Part shown: positions 23,252-30,743 of the stretch, piece after piece
How positions within the stretch are numbered: the first letter of the stretch is position 1
How the letters are laid out: each line of letters opens with the position of its first letter
Origin: Pseudomonadota bacterium
GTDB taxonomy: Bacteria; Pseudomonadota; Alphaproteobacteria; Rhizobiales; Beijerinckiaceae
Length of the DNA: 33,671 nucleotides
Assembly (NCBI GenBank): GCA_021777795.1
Contig: JAJYDD010000004.1
Span: forward strand, 1 to 33,671
Reading direction: 5' to 3'
Notes under the pieces: model-generated
What the model was told of the DNA's origin: nothing
Databases searched by the model: none
The model's input: the letters and a program-made list of their open reading frames with translations, nothing else
Position numbers and translations under genes: made by a program

Positions 23252-24066
23252 CGGCCCGCCTCCTGCGTCAGCCGGCCATAGCCGAGCGCGAACGGGCCCG
23301 AGCGCGCGAAAGGCTTGAACGCGCTCTCCGGCTGCGCCAGCCGGTCGGCGATCGCCCATAGGGCGGCGGGATTGCCGCCAAGGCCGATGTGGCTGGCGAG
23401 CAATATTTCGATGTTCTCGGCCTGCGGCCCCTCGCGGCCGATGGAGCAGCGCCAGTTCACCACGCCGTCGAGCTTGGTGTAGATGGAGGTCGCGGGGACC
23501 GGCAGATCGCCGCCCAGCGCCACGAGATCGTCGGCGCGGGCGTCGCTGGTCTTTTCGCCGGTCACCTGTTCATAGAGCCGGCGCGCGTTGGAGGCCTGCA
23601 AATCGCGCGCGAACGGGCTGCCGAGGGTGACGACGCAGCGCACCGCCTCTGGCATCGCGAGCGCGAGATCGCGCGCGAACACGCCGCCGAGGCTCCAGCC
23701 AACCAGCGAGACCTTGGCTCCGCTGTCGTTGCGCAGCCGCGCCAGCCGCGCTTTCAGCGCCTCGCGCATCCGGTAGAAGCCGCCGATGTTGCGGCCAAGC
23801 TCCCAGCCCTCCGCGCGATAGCCGAGTGCGCGCAAATAGCGGCGCATCAACAATGTCGAGCCGTCACCGGCCATGAATCCGGGCAGCGCCAGCACCGCGT
23901 GGCCGTCGCCGCGCGGGGCGAGCTTCAACAGCGGCGCAAGCGCGAGAGAGGCGGCGAATTCCTGCCAGGCGCGGCCTTCGCTCAACAGCAGCAGCGCGGA
24001 GGGCGGTTTCAGCGCGTCCTGCTGGGCGTCTTGGCGCCGCTCTGCGGTTGAGGCGCTGCCCGCCAT
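23248..24066 (-). CDS. Alpha/beta hydrolase (esterase/lipase type)
   Basis: 272 residues from ATG 24066, behind a GGGGGGAA ribosome-site-like run; the frame stays open upstream only because it is antisense to the divergent reductase gene. The nucleophile elbow is GWSLGG with Ser125. Asp200 (IYTKLDGVVNW) and His226 (ASHIGLGGNP) complete a plausible triad. The LPGFMAGDGS loop (61-70) can form the oxyanion hole. No signal peptide is seen. It leads a leftward operon with the WS/DGAT and acyl-CoA ligase genes, so a role in hydrolysing or trimming neutral lipids or acyl esters is likely. The substrate is unknown. Confidence 0.87.
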   Translation of the reverse strand: MAGSASTAERRQDAQQDALKPPSALLLLSEGRAWQEFAASLALAPLLKLAPRGDGHAVLALPGFMAGDGSTLLMRRYLRALGYRAEGWELGRNIGGFYRMREALKARLARLRNDSGAKVSLVGWSLGGVFARDLALAMPEAVRCVVTLGSPFARDLQASNARRLYEQVTGEKTSDARADDLVALGGDLPVPATSIYTKLDGVVNWRCSIGREGPQAENIEILLASHIGLGGNPAALWAIADRLAQPESAFKPFARSGPFALGYGRLTQEAGR

Positions 24067-24177
24067 GTGTTCCCCCCGCGGCGGACGCGCCGCCGCTTGT
24101 GTTTTTCCCAATGAGCCTGATACTACGGGGGCAGGCGCGAAGCAAACGGCCGGCGCCCGCGAGGTTGAGGGAGCGCC

Positions 24178-25332
24178 ATGAGCCGGGAATTCGACATCGC
24201 GATCTATGGCGCCAGCGGCTTCACCGGCAAGCTGGTCGCCGAATATCTGGCGGGCCTCGGCGGATCGCGCCGCGTGGCGCTGGCGGGGCGCGATGCGGCC
24301 AAGCTCGCCGCCGTCAACGCCGAGATCGGCGCGGAATTCCCCGTGCTGGTCGCCGATTCCTCCGATCAGGGCGCGCTGGCCGATCTCGCGCGCCGCTCGC
24401 GCGTGGTGCTGACGACGGTCGGGCCTTATCAGCTCTACGGCTCGCCGCTGGTCGCCGCCTGCGTCGAGGCTGGAACGCATTACGCCGATCTCTGCGGCGA
24501 GACGGCGTGGATGCGGGCGATGATCGACGGGCACGAGAGCCAGGCGCGGCTGACCGGCGCGCGCATCGTGTTCTCCTGCGGCTTCGATTCGATCCCGTTC
24601 GATTTCGGCGTCGCTTATTTGCAGGCCGAGGCCAAGCGGCGCTTCGGCGTTCCCTGCGCGCGGGTGAAGGGGCGCGTGCGCAAGATGAAAGGCACGTTCT
24701 CCGGCGGCACGGCGGCGAGCTTTCGCGCCTCGATGGCGGCGGCCGCCAAAGACCCCGCCGTGCTGGCGCAGATGCGCGATCCCTTCTCGTTGACGCCGGG
24801 CTTTCAAGGGCCGAAGCAGCCGTCAGGCAACAAGCCGGAATATGACGAGCAACTGGGCGTCTGGGCGGCGCCGTTCATCATGGCGGCGATCAACACCCGC
24901 AACGTCCACCGCAGCAATTTCCTGACCGGGCACGCCTACGGCGCCAACTTCGTCTATGACGAGATGATCGTCGCCGGCCCCGGCGAGAAGGGCGAGGCGG
25001 TCGCCAAGGCGATCGCCGCCGGCATGGGCGACATGGCCGGCGACAAGGCCCCCAAGCCCGGCGAGGGCCCCTCGCGCCAGGAGCGCGAGAGCGGCTTCTA
25101 CGATCTGCTGTTCGTCGGCGCCGGGCCGAACGGCGAGCGCCTCGACGTTTCAGTCAAGGGCGACCGCGACCCCGGCTATGGCTCGACCTCCAAGATGATC
25201 TCGCAATGCGCGATCGCGTTGACCGAGACGGAGGGGCCGGGCGGGATTTTCACCCCCGTCGCGGCCTTCGGCGACGGCTTCACCGAGAAGCTGGCGCTCG
25301 CGGGCCTGACCTTCGCCGTCGAGCGCGAGTGA
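24178..25332 (+). CDS. Saccharopine dehydrogenase-like / trans-acting enoyl reductase family protein
   Basis: 384 residues from ATG 24178 with a GAGGGAG ribosome site. The Rossmann motif GASGFTG (11-17) starts the NAD(P)-binding domain, and TTVGPYQLYGSPLVAAC and SCGFDSIPFDFGV are the hallmarks of the group that includes mycobacterial trans-acting enoyl reductases (Rv2449c, Rv2953 types). Those reduce enoyl intermediates in glycolipid synthesis; in most bacteria the role is unproved. It is not a lysine-pathway saccharopine dehydrogenase. Divergent from the hydrolase operon (111-base gap), it is followed three bases after its stop by the P450 fusion, so the two are co-transcribed. Confidence 0.88.
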   Translation: MSREFDIAIYGASGFTGKLVAEYLAGLGGSRRVALAGRDAAKLAAVNAEIGAEFPVLVADSSDQGALADLARRSRVVLTTVGPYQLYGSPLVAACVEAGTHYADLCGETAWMRAMIDGHESQARLTGARIVFSCGFDSIPFDFGVAYLQAEAKRRFGVPCARVKGRVRKMKGTFSGGTAASFRASMAAAAKDPAVLAQMRDPFSLTPGFQGPKQPSGNKPEYDEQLGVWAAPFIMAAINTRNVHRSNFLTGHAYGANFVYDEMIVAGPGEKGEAVAKAIAAGMGDMAGDKAPKPGEGPSRQERESGFYDLLFVGAGPNGERLDVSVKGDRDPGYGSTSKMISQCAIALTETEGPGGIFTPVAAFGDGFTEKLALAGLTFAVERE

Positions 25333-25335
25333 AGC

Positions 25336-28300
25336 GTGAGCATCCCCGCGCCGCCGGCGAGGCCGCTGTTCGGTCACGCGCTGTCGCTCGACCGCCATGC
25401 GCCGCTGGCCAGCCTCAACGGGCTGGCCAAACAACTGGGGCCGATCTTCCAGCTCGACATGATGGGCGCGAAGGTGGTGTTCGTCTCCGGCGCCAAACTC
25501 GCCAGCGAACTCTGGGACGAGACGCGCTTCGACAAGGCGGTGCGCGGGCCGCTGGCGCGGGTGCGCGCCATCGGCGGCGACGGGCTGTTCACCGCCAAGA
25601 CGCGCGAACCCAACTGGGCCAAGGCGCACAACATCTTGCTCGCGCCCTTCGGCGGCCGTGCGATGCAATCCTACCATGCCGCGATGGTCGACATTGCCTT
25701 GCAACTGGTCAAGAAGTGGGAGCGGCTCAACCCGGACGAGGAGATCAACGTCGTCCACGACATGACGGCGCTGACGCTCGACACCATCGGCCTCTGTGGT
25801 TTCGATTACCGCTTCAATTCGTTCTACCGGCGCGACTATCACCCTTTCGTCGAAGCTCTGGTGCGCTCGCTGGAGACGGTGATGCTGCAACGCGGCCTGC
25901 CGCTGGAAGGCCTCGCCATGCACGGGCGCCTGCGGGCGATGAAAAAAGACCTCGCTTTCATGAACGGCATCGTCGATGCACTCGTCAAAGAGCGGCGCGA
26001 GGCGGGGCTAAGCGACAAGAAAGACCTGCTCGACGCCATGCTGACCGGCGTCGACAAACAGACCGGAACGCAACTCGACGATCTCAATATTCGTTATCAG
26101 ATCAACACGTTTCTTATCGCCGGGCATGAGACGACGAGCGGTCTGTTGTCCTACGCGATCTACGCGCTGCTGAAGAACCCCGAGGTTCTCGCCAAGGCGC
26201 GCGCAGAGGTTGACCGCGTGTTCGGCGGCGATCTCGACGCCGCGCCGAGCTACGCGCAAGTGACGCAGCTTTCCTTTGTCAACCAAATCCTAAAGGAGAG
26301 CCTGCGGTTGTGGCCGCCGGCGCCGGCGGTCGGGCTCTATCCTTACAAAGACGAGGTGATCGGCGGCTTCCCGATCCCCAAGGGCTCGACGATCAATGTG
26401 CTGATTGGTCCGCTGCAACGCGATCCCGAGGTCTGGGGGCCGCGCGCCGACGTGTTCGATCCCGAGAATTTCGCACCGCAAGTCGAGGCCAAGCGTCCGG
26501 CCTGGGCGTTCAAGCCGTTCGGCAACGGCCAGCGCGCCTGCATCGGGCGCGGCTTCGCCCTGCACGAGGCGGCGCTGGCGCTAGGGTTGATCCTGCAACG
26601 TTTCGATCTCATCGACGTGCATGGCTATCAATTGAAGCTGAAGGAGACGCTGACCGTCAAGCCCGAGGGCTTTCGCATCAAGGCGCGGCTGCGCACCGAT
26701 CGGCCGCCGCCGGCCGCCGCCGCCGTCGCCGCGCCCGCCGCGACCGTCGAGGCGCCCTTGGCGCGGCCTGCCCACAACACGCCGTTGCTGGTGCTCTATG
26801 GCTCCAATCTCGGCACGGCGGAGGAATTTGCGCATCGGCTGGCCGAGACCGCCGACATCAACGGTTTCGTCGCCACGCTCGGCGCGCTCGACGAGTATGT
26901 CGGGCCGCCGCCCAACCAAGGCGGGCTCGTCATATTCTGCGCCTCCTACAACGGCGCGCCGCCCGACAACGCCAGCAAATATGTCGAATGGCTGCGCAAG
27001 GGCGCGGCGGCGGACGCCTTCGCCGGCGTCAAATATGTCGTGTTCGGCTGCGGCAACAGCGAATGGAGCGCGACCTATCAGAGCGTGCCGCGCTTCATCG
27101 ACGAGCGCATCGCGGCGCTCGGCGGCGAGCGCATCGCGCCGCGCGGCGAGGGCAATGCGCGCGAGGACATCGACGGGCACTATGAGGCGTGGTTCGCCAG
27201 CCTGCGCCCCGCCGCCGCGCGCGCGTTCGCGCTGCAAGCCGGGCTCGACCGCGAAACCCGCAACGAACCGCTCTATCGCGTTGAGACCCTGGGGCCGCAG
27301 ATCGACAACGCAGCGGCGGCGACGTCCGGCGGCGAGCCGATGCGCGTCCTCGAAAACCGCGAGCTGCTCAACGCGACTGACCGCTCGACCCGCCATATCG
27401 AAATCGCGCTGCCTGAAGGGCGCACCTATCGCCCCGGCGATCATCTGGCCGTCGCGCCGCGCAACGAGGCGGGGCTGGTCGCAGCGGTGGCGCAGTGTTT
27501 CGGCGTGACGCCGGAGAGCGCGATCAAGCTGGACGCCGCGCCCGGCCGTCGGCCGCTGCTGCCGGTCGGCGTCCCCGTCTCTGTCGGCAAGCTGTTGACC
27601 GATTTCGTCGAGCTTCAGAGCGTGGCGACGCGCAAGCAGGTGGAGACGCTGGCCGAGCACACGCGCTGCCCGGTGACAAAGCCGAAATTGCAGGCGCTGG
27701 CGGGCGAGGGCGCCTATCGCGCCGAGGTCTATGGCAAGCGGCTTTCGGTGTTTGATCTCCTGCGCCTGCATCCCGCCTGCGAACTGCCGTTCGCGCTCTA
27801 TCTGGAGATGCTGGCGCCGTTGCAGCCGCGCTATTACTCGATCTCGTCATCGCCGTTGGCGGATGGAGAGCGGGTCAGCGTGACGGTCGGCGTCGTCGCC
27901 GGCGAGGCGCGCTCGGGGCTTGGGCTTTATCGCGGCGCCGCCTCCAACTATTTGGCCGCGCGGCGGCCCGGCGATGTCATCCACGCCGCCGTGCGCGAGA
28001 CCAAGGCGGGCTTCCGCCTGCCCGACGGTCTCATGACGCCGCTGGTGATGATCGGCCCCGGCACCGGGCTCGCGCCGTTTCGCGCTTTCCTGCGCGAGCG
28101 CGCGGCGCTGCGCGATAACGGCGCGACGCTGGGGCCTGCGATGCTGTTCTTCGGCTGCCGAAGGCGGCACGAGGATTTCCTCTACGCCGAGGAGCTGCAG
28201 GGCTACGCGGCGCAGGGGCTGGTCGATCTGCATGTCGCCTTCTCGCGCGCGCCCGACGCGCCCCGGACTTACGTGCAAGACCTCATGCGGCGCGAGGCGG

Positions 28301-28500
28301 ATGCGCTGTGGCTGCTGCTGGAAGCGGGCGCCGTCGTCTATGTCTGCGGCGACGGCGCGCGCATGGAGCCTGACGTGAAGCGCGCGCTGATTGAGATTCA
28401 CAGCGCGAAGACAGGCGCCCCGACGCCAGCCAGCGAAGCTTGGATGGCGGAGCTTGGCGCCGCCGGGCGCTATGCGCTCGACGTTTGGTCGGGCGGTTGA
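25336..28500 (+). CDS. Self-sufficient cytochrome P450/NADPH-P450 reductase fusion (CYP102, P450-BM3-like)
   Basis: 1054 residues, close to BM3 length. The haem domain (1-455) has the I-helix AGHETTSG (262-269), ESLR, and haem ligand Cys402 in FGNGQRACIG. Phe85 matches BM3 Phe87. An Ala/Pro-rich linker leads to an FMN domain (LLVLYGSNLGTAEEF; ASYNGAPPDNA; FGCGNSEW), then an FAD/NADPH domain with RYYSISSSP, GPGTGLAPFRAF and YVCGDGARMEPDV, ending DVW. It should hydroxylate or epoxidise fatty-acyl substrates using NADPH. Aligning by eye, BM3 Arg47 and Tyr51, which hold the fatty-acid carboxylate, become Ala45 and Phe49. The GTG 25336 start lies three bases after the reductase stop with only a weak ribosome site, so it is probably translationally coupled. 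Confidence 0.95.
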   Translation: MSIPAPPARPLFGHALSLDRHAPLASLNGLAKQLGPIFQLDMMGAKVVFVSGAKLASELWDETRFDKAVRGPLARVRAIGGDGLFTAKTREPNWAKAHNILLAPFGGRAMQSYHAAMVDIALQLVKKWERLNPDEEINVVHDMTALTLDTIGLCGFDYRFNSFYRRDYHPFVEALVRSLETVMLQRGLPLEGLAMHGRLRAMKKDLAFMNGIVDALVKERREAGLSDKKDLLDAMLTGVDKQTGTQLDDLNIRYQINTFLIAGHETTSGLLSYAIYALLKNPEVLAKARAEVDRVFGGDLDAAPSYAQVTQLSFVNQILKESLRLWPPAPAVGLYPYKDEVIGGFPIPKGSTINVLIGPLQRDPEVWGPRADVFDPENFAPQVEAKRPAWAFKPFGNGQRACIGRGFALHEAALALGLILQRFDLIDVHGYQLKLKETLTVKPEGFRIKARLRTDRPPPAAAAVAAPAATVEAPLARPAHNTPLLVLYGSNLGTAEEFAHRLAETADINGFVATLGALDEYVGPPPNQGGLVIFCASYNGAPPDNASKYVEWLRKGAAADAFAGVKYVVFGCGNSEWSATYQSVPRFIDERIAALGGERIAPRGEGNAREDIDGHYEAWFASLRPAAARAFALQAGLDRETRNEPLYRVETLGPQIDNAAAATSGGEPMRVLENRELLNATDRSTRHIEIALPEGRTYRPGDHLAVAPRNEAGLVAAVAQCFGVTPESAIKLDAAPGRRPLLPVGVPVSVGKLLTDFVELQSVATRKQVETLAEHTRCPVTKPKLQALAGEGAYRAEVYGKRLSVFDLLRLHPACELPFALYLEMLAPLQPRYYSISSSPLADGERVSVTVGVVAGEARSGLGLYRGAASNYLAARRPGDVIHAAVRETKAGFRLPDGLMTPLVMIGPGTGLAPFRAFLRERAALRDNGATLGPAMLFFGCRRRHEDFLYAEELQGYAAQGLVDLHVAFSRAPDAPRTYVQDLMRREADALWLLLEAGAVVYVCGDGARMEPDVKRALIEIHSAKTGAPTPASEAWMAELGAAGRYALDVWSGG

Positions 28501-28528
28501 GGCAGATCGCATCTTCAGGAGCAACGGA

Positions 28529-29227
28529 ATGAAATTGGCTATCGCCGCGATGTTTGTCGTCGGCCTTTGCGCGGCGCCGGTTCAGGCGGCCGAGACCTCT
28601 TGCGGCGAGAGCGTGCGCCTCAGCGTCGATCCCCCGTCGCGGTTGGACGATGTCGCCGCGACCCTTCGCCGGCGGCTGGCGGCGGCCGGCGAAAAGAAGC
28701 CCTCGGTCGAACGCGACGGCGCGGCGGCGTTGCGCGTCGTGCTGCCGCCCGGCGCCCGCGATAGTCTGCTGACCCGCCCGGCCAAGATCGAATTCCGCCT
28801 GGTCGCCAAATCCGCCGACGAGCCGGGCGCCGAAGCGTTTCCCCGCCTCGACGGCGGGACGGAGCGCGTCGAGCCGCAAATCCTCCTCGACGAGGAGCGG
28901 CTGCGCCAGATCAGGGTCAAGTCGGAGCCGAACCCAGCTGGCGGGGCGCCTATCGTCGCCATCGCCTTCCATCTCGAAACCCAGGGCGTCAACAACCTCT
29001 TGACGGGAACGTTGCAGGCGGTGGGCCGCAGGCTCGCCATCCTCGTTGACGACCGCATCATCGCCGATCCCGTACTGCGCGGGCCGGTGGCGTCGCTGAC
29101 GGGCGAGATTTCCGGCGGCTTCACGCTCGCCTCGGCCGAGGAACTGGTGGCGCTGCTCGCCAACGGCCGGCTGCGCGGCCGTGTCGCGATCCTCTCCCGC
29201 CAGCCTGCGCCCTGCGTGACCCACTGA
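28529..29227 (+). CDS. Exported protein with a SecD/SecDF P1-head-like domain
   Basis: 232 residues from ATG 28529, with AGGAG seven bases upstream. The signal peptide ends near PVQA (residue 20). The C-terminal half, IAFHLETQGVNNLLTG, GRRLAILVDDRIIADPVL and GEISGGFTLASAEELVALL, closely follows the P1-head pattern of SecD. No membrane helices of SecD are present, so this is a free-standing periplasmic relative and not a translocase subunit. It follows the P450 gene by 28 bases and probably belongs to that operon, though a functional link to lipid oxidation is not obvious. Four cysteines or fewer; no lipobox seen. Confidence 0.78.
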   Translation: MKLAIAAMFVVGLCAAPVQAAETSCGESVRLSVDPPSRLDDVAATLRRRLAAAGEKKPSVERDGAAALRVVLPPGARDSLLTRPAKIEFRLVAKSADEPGAEAFPRLDGGTERVEPQILLDEERLRQIRVKSEPNPAGGAPIVAIAFHLETQGVNNLLTGTLQAVGRRLAILVDDRIIADPVLRGPVASLTGEISGGFTLASAEELVALLANGRLRGRVAILSRQPAPCVTH

Positions 29228-29264
29228 CGCAGAGTTTCACGCGGACGCAACCCGCCCTCGCCGG

Positions 29265-29657
29265 TCACGCTGGCTCCACCAGCCGGACGGCGGGGCTGGC
29301 GGCAAGGATCGCCTCGACCGCCTCGGCGACGTCCTCGGCCTCGACCTCGGCGGCGCCGGCATAGTCGATGCGCGCCTCGCACGGGCCGTCGTCGCGCAAG
29401 ACCAGCAGAACGAAGACGAAGCCGTCGTCGGCGTTGATCGACAAGGCCCAGCCTTCGTCCCCCGTCTGCGGACCGAGCGCCGGCACGTCACGCGCAAGCA
29501 ATTGGTCGCGCAGCCAGACCGCCAGACGCTTCTGATGCTCCGGCGCGGCGTATAGCGCGGGGGCGTCGAAGGCGAATGTCCACAAAGCGGGGCTCCGTTG
29601 GCGGTGATGGACCGCAAGGTAAGGCGAACTTGTAAAAGAAATTTGCGGGAGTTGCAT
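29265..29657 (-). CDS. Hypothetical protein, 130 residues
   Basis: The most likely start is ATG 29657 (MQLPQISFTSSPYL); upstream extension to 29777 is open but of different composition. The family is not recognised. The sequence suggests an alpha/beta cytoplasmic protein: FAFDAPALYAAPEHQKRLAVW, then strands GWALSINADDGFVFVLLVLR and a Glu/Ala-rich C-terminal helix (EVEAEDVAEAVEAILAA). No signal peptide or membrane segment is seen. It converges on the SecD-head gene. There is no Shine-Dalgarno before the ATG, and a promoter-like pair lies so close that the transcript may be leaderless. Confidence 0.55.
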   Translation of the reverse strand: MQLPQISFTSSPYLAVHHRQRSPALWTFAFDAPALYAAPEHQKRLAVWLRDQLLARDVPALGPQTGDEGWALSINADDGFVFVLLVLRDDGPCEARIDYAGAAEVEAEDVAEAVEAILAASPAVRLVEPA

Positions 29658-29666
29658 AGAATGACC

Positions 29667-29696
29667 AATATAAATTGCCGCAAAGATCGAAGCCAA
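29667..29696 (-). promoter_or_regulatory. Candidate promoter for the 130-residue hypothetical gene
   Basis: On the minus strand TTGGCT (29696-29691) and TATATT (29672-29667) are separated by 18 bases. The -10 box ends nine bases before the ATG at 29657, which would put the transcription start within a few bases of the start codon. Confidence 0.4.
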
Positions 29697-29697
29697 A

Positions 29698-30078
29698 GCG
29701 TCGTTATCGTAAATCCACGGAAACGAGAGGCGTTCACGCCGGCGAAATTTTCCATCTTGGCGCGGTCGAGAGGACAATCAAGAACCCTCAGTCAGACGCA
29801 GGCTTGCATTTCACGCGCCAACCCGGCGCCTTTGAGGGGCGTCCGTTCGAGCCGAAACGGATTCTTGGTCATTACGAGCGAAGCTATCCATCGCGGCGTG
29901 ATCGTTGGCGAGCGGAAAAGCGTTTCCAGCGTTTGCGAAAATTTCATTCCGGCTATGTCATCCTGGCGTCGCCAACCACGCCCCTCTGCAAGCGTCTTAT
30001 TTTCCGCGCTTCACCGGGAAATAAATTCAGTAAAATATCGTGATTTTTTACAGTATGAACTGACAAGCGGCCACGGTC
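29698..30078. other. Intergenic stretch before the acetyltransferase gene
   Basis: No gene is recognised here. Overlapping open frames of 120-160 residues on the plus strand have no ribosome sites or family motifs. The text near 29869-29895 (TCATTACGAGCGAAGC and following) resembles a degenerate copy of the dispersed TCATTGCGAGCGAAGC-type repeat seen in many bacterial genomes. Base composition falls towards AT-rich from about 29990, foreshadowing the next gene. Confidence 0.45.
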
Positions 30079-30714
30079 ATGCACGAGGATAATAAAACTC
30101 TCCGGCGGGTGCAAGTAATCAAACTGGTCGTCGCTGCGATAAGTGCGATACGGCTCGTTCCTCATATTGTGCTATTCGCGACTAGTCGGAAAAAAAAATT
30201 GCTGGATCTTGATCTTCAGGCTTGGACTCAACGATATGGCCCGTATAATGCAGGCAATGAATTCGTAAAAATTGTTAATTTCGTTTATACCATGACCTAT
30301 TTTCAAGAATACAGGTCCGTATTTTACTTTCGTCACCGCTATTTTGGTCACGTGCTGGGAGTTTTTTGTCGGGGTATGCCTGGGGTCGCCATCAATGCTG
30401 GGACGTGCGGACCGGGACTGTTCCTCCAACACGGATTTGGAACTCTGATTTCCGCCGATTCGATTGGCGCGAACGTAACTGTCGGGCAATTGAGTTCAAT
30501 CGGCTACGGCATAAACGGGATCGACCGCCCGACTATCGGCGACAATGTTATCGTCGGCGCCGGCGCGCGCGTACTCGGACGAATTCGGGTTGGCGACAAT
30601 GCCAGAATCGCCCCGAACTCGCTCGTCATCTCCAATGTGCCCGCAAATTGCGTTGTGATGGGCGTCCCGGCCAAGGTTCTCTGGGACAAGGGTGGAGCGG
30701 CGCCCTCGTCCTAG
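30079..30714 (+). CDS. Hexapeptide-repeat O-acetyltransferase (serine acetyltransferase-like)
   Basis: 211 residues from ATG 30079. The C-terminal part is a left-handed beta-helix of hexapeptide repeats: GPGLFLQHGFGTLISADSIG, then ANVTVGQLSSIGY, PTIGDNVIVGAGARVLGRI and VGDNARIAPNSLV, closing with CVVMGVPAKVL. His118 in LQHGFGT is the likely catalytic base. The N-terminal 100 residues are basic and aromatic. This architecture is common in acetyltransferases of capsule and exopolysaccharide clusters; serine acetyltransferase is less likely given the N-terminus. The first 300 bases are clearly richer in A and T than all neighbours, and the gene stands alone, suggesting recent acquisition. The ribosome site is weak. 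Confidence 0.8.
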   Translation: MHEDNKTLRRVQVIKLVVAAISAIRLVPHIVLFATSRKKKLLDLDLQAWTQRYGPYNAGNEFVKIVNFVYTMTYFQEYRSVFYFRHRYFGHVLGVFCRGMPGVAINAGTCGPGLFLQHGFGTLISADSIGANVTVGQLSSIGYGINGIDRPTIGDNVIVGAGARVLGRIRVGDNARIAPNSLVISNVPANCVVMGVPAKVLWDKGGAAPSS

Positions 30715-30719
30715 AGGTT

Positions 30720-30737
30720 CCCCAAACTGTTTGAGGG
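30720..30737. terminator. Weak hairpin between convergent acetyltransferase and RND genes
   Basis: CCC plus CAAA pairs with TTTG plus GGG (one bulged A) around a CTG loop, located between the two stop codons. No real T run follows on either strand, so efficiency is doubtful. Confidence 0.3.
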
Positions 30738-30743
30738 TCTGCT

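Noticed and set aside
19844-23281. Open frame of 1145 codons on the plus strand
   Set aside because: It is antisense to the acyl-CoA ligase and WS/DGAT genes, both with intact motifs and ribosome sites. Its translation is Arg/Gly/His-rich low complexity, typical of a GC-rich shadow frame, and it starts inside the tRNA.
24078-24093. GCGGCG/CGCCGC hairpin in the divergent gap, followed by a T-rich run
   Set aside because: No gene ends upstream in the right direction, so it is not a terminator. Such GC dyads are common here and it is too weak to call an operator.
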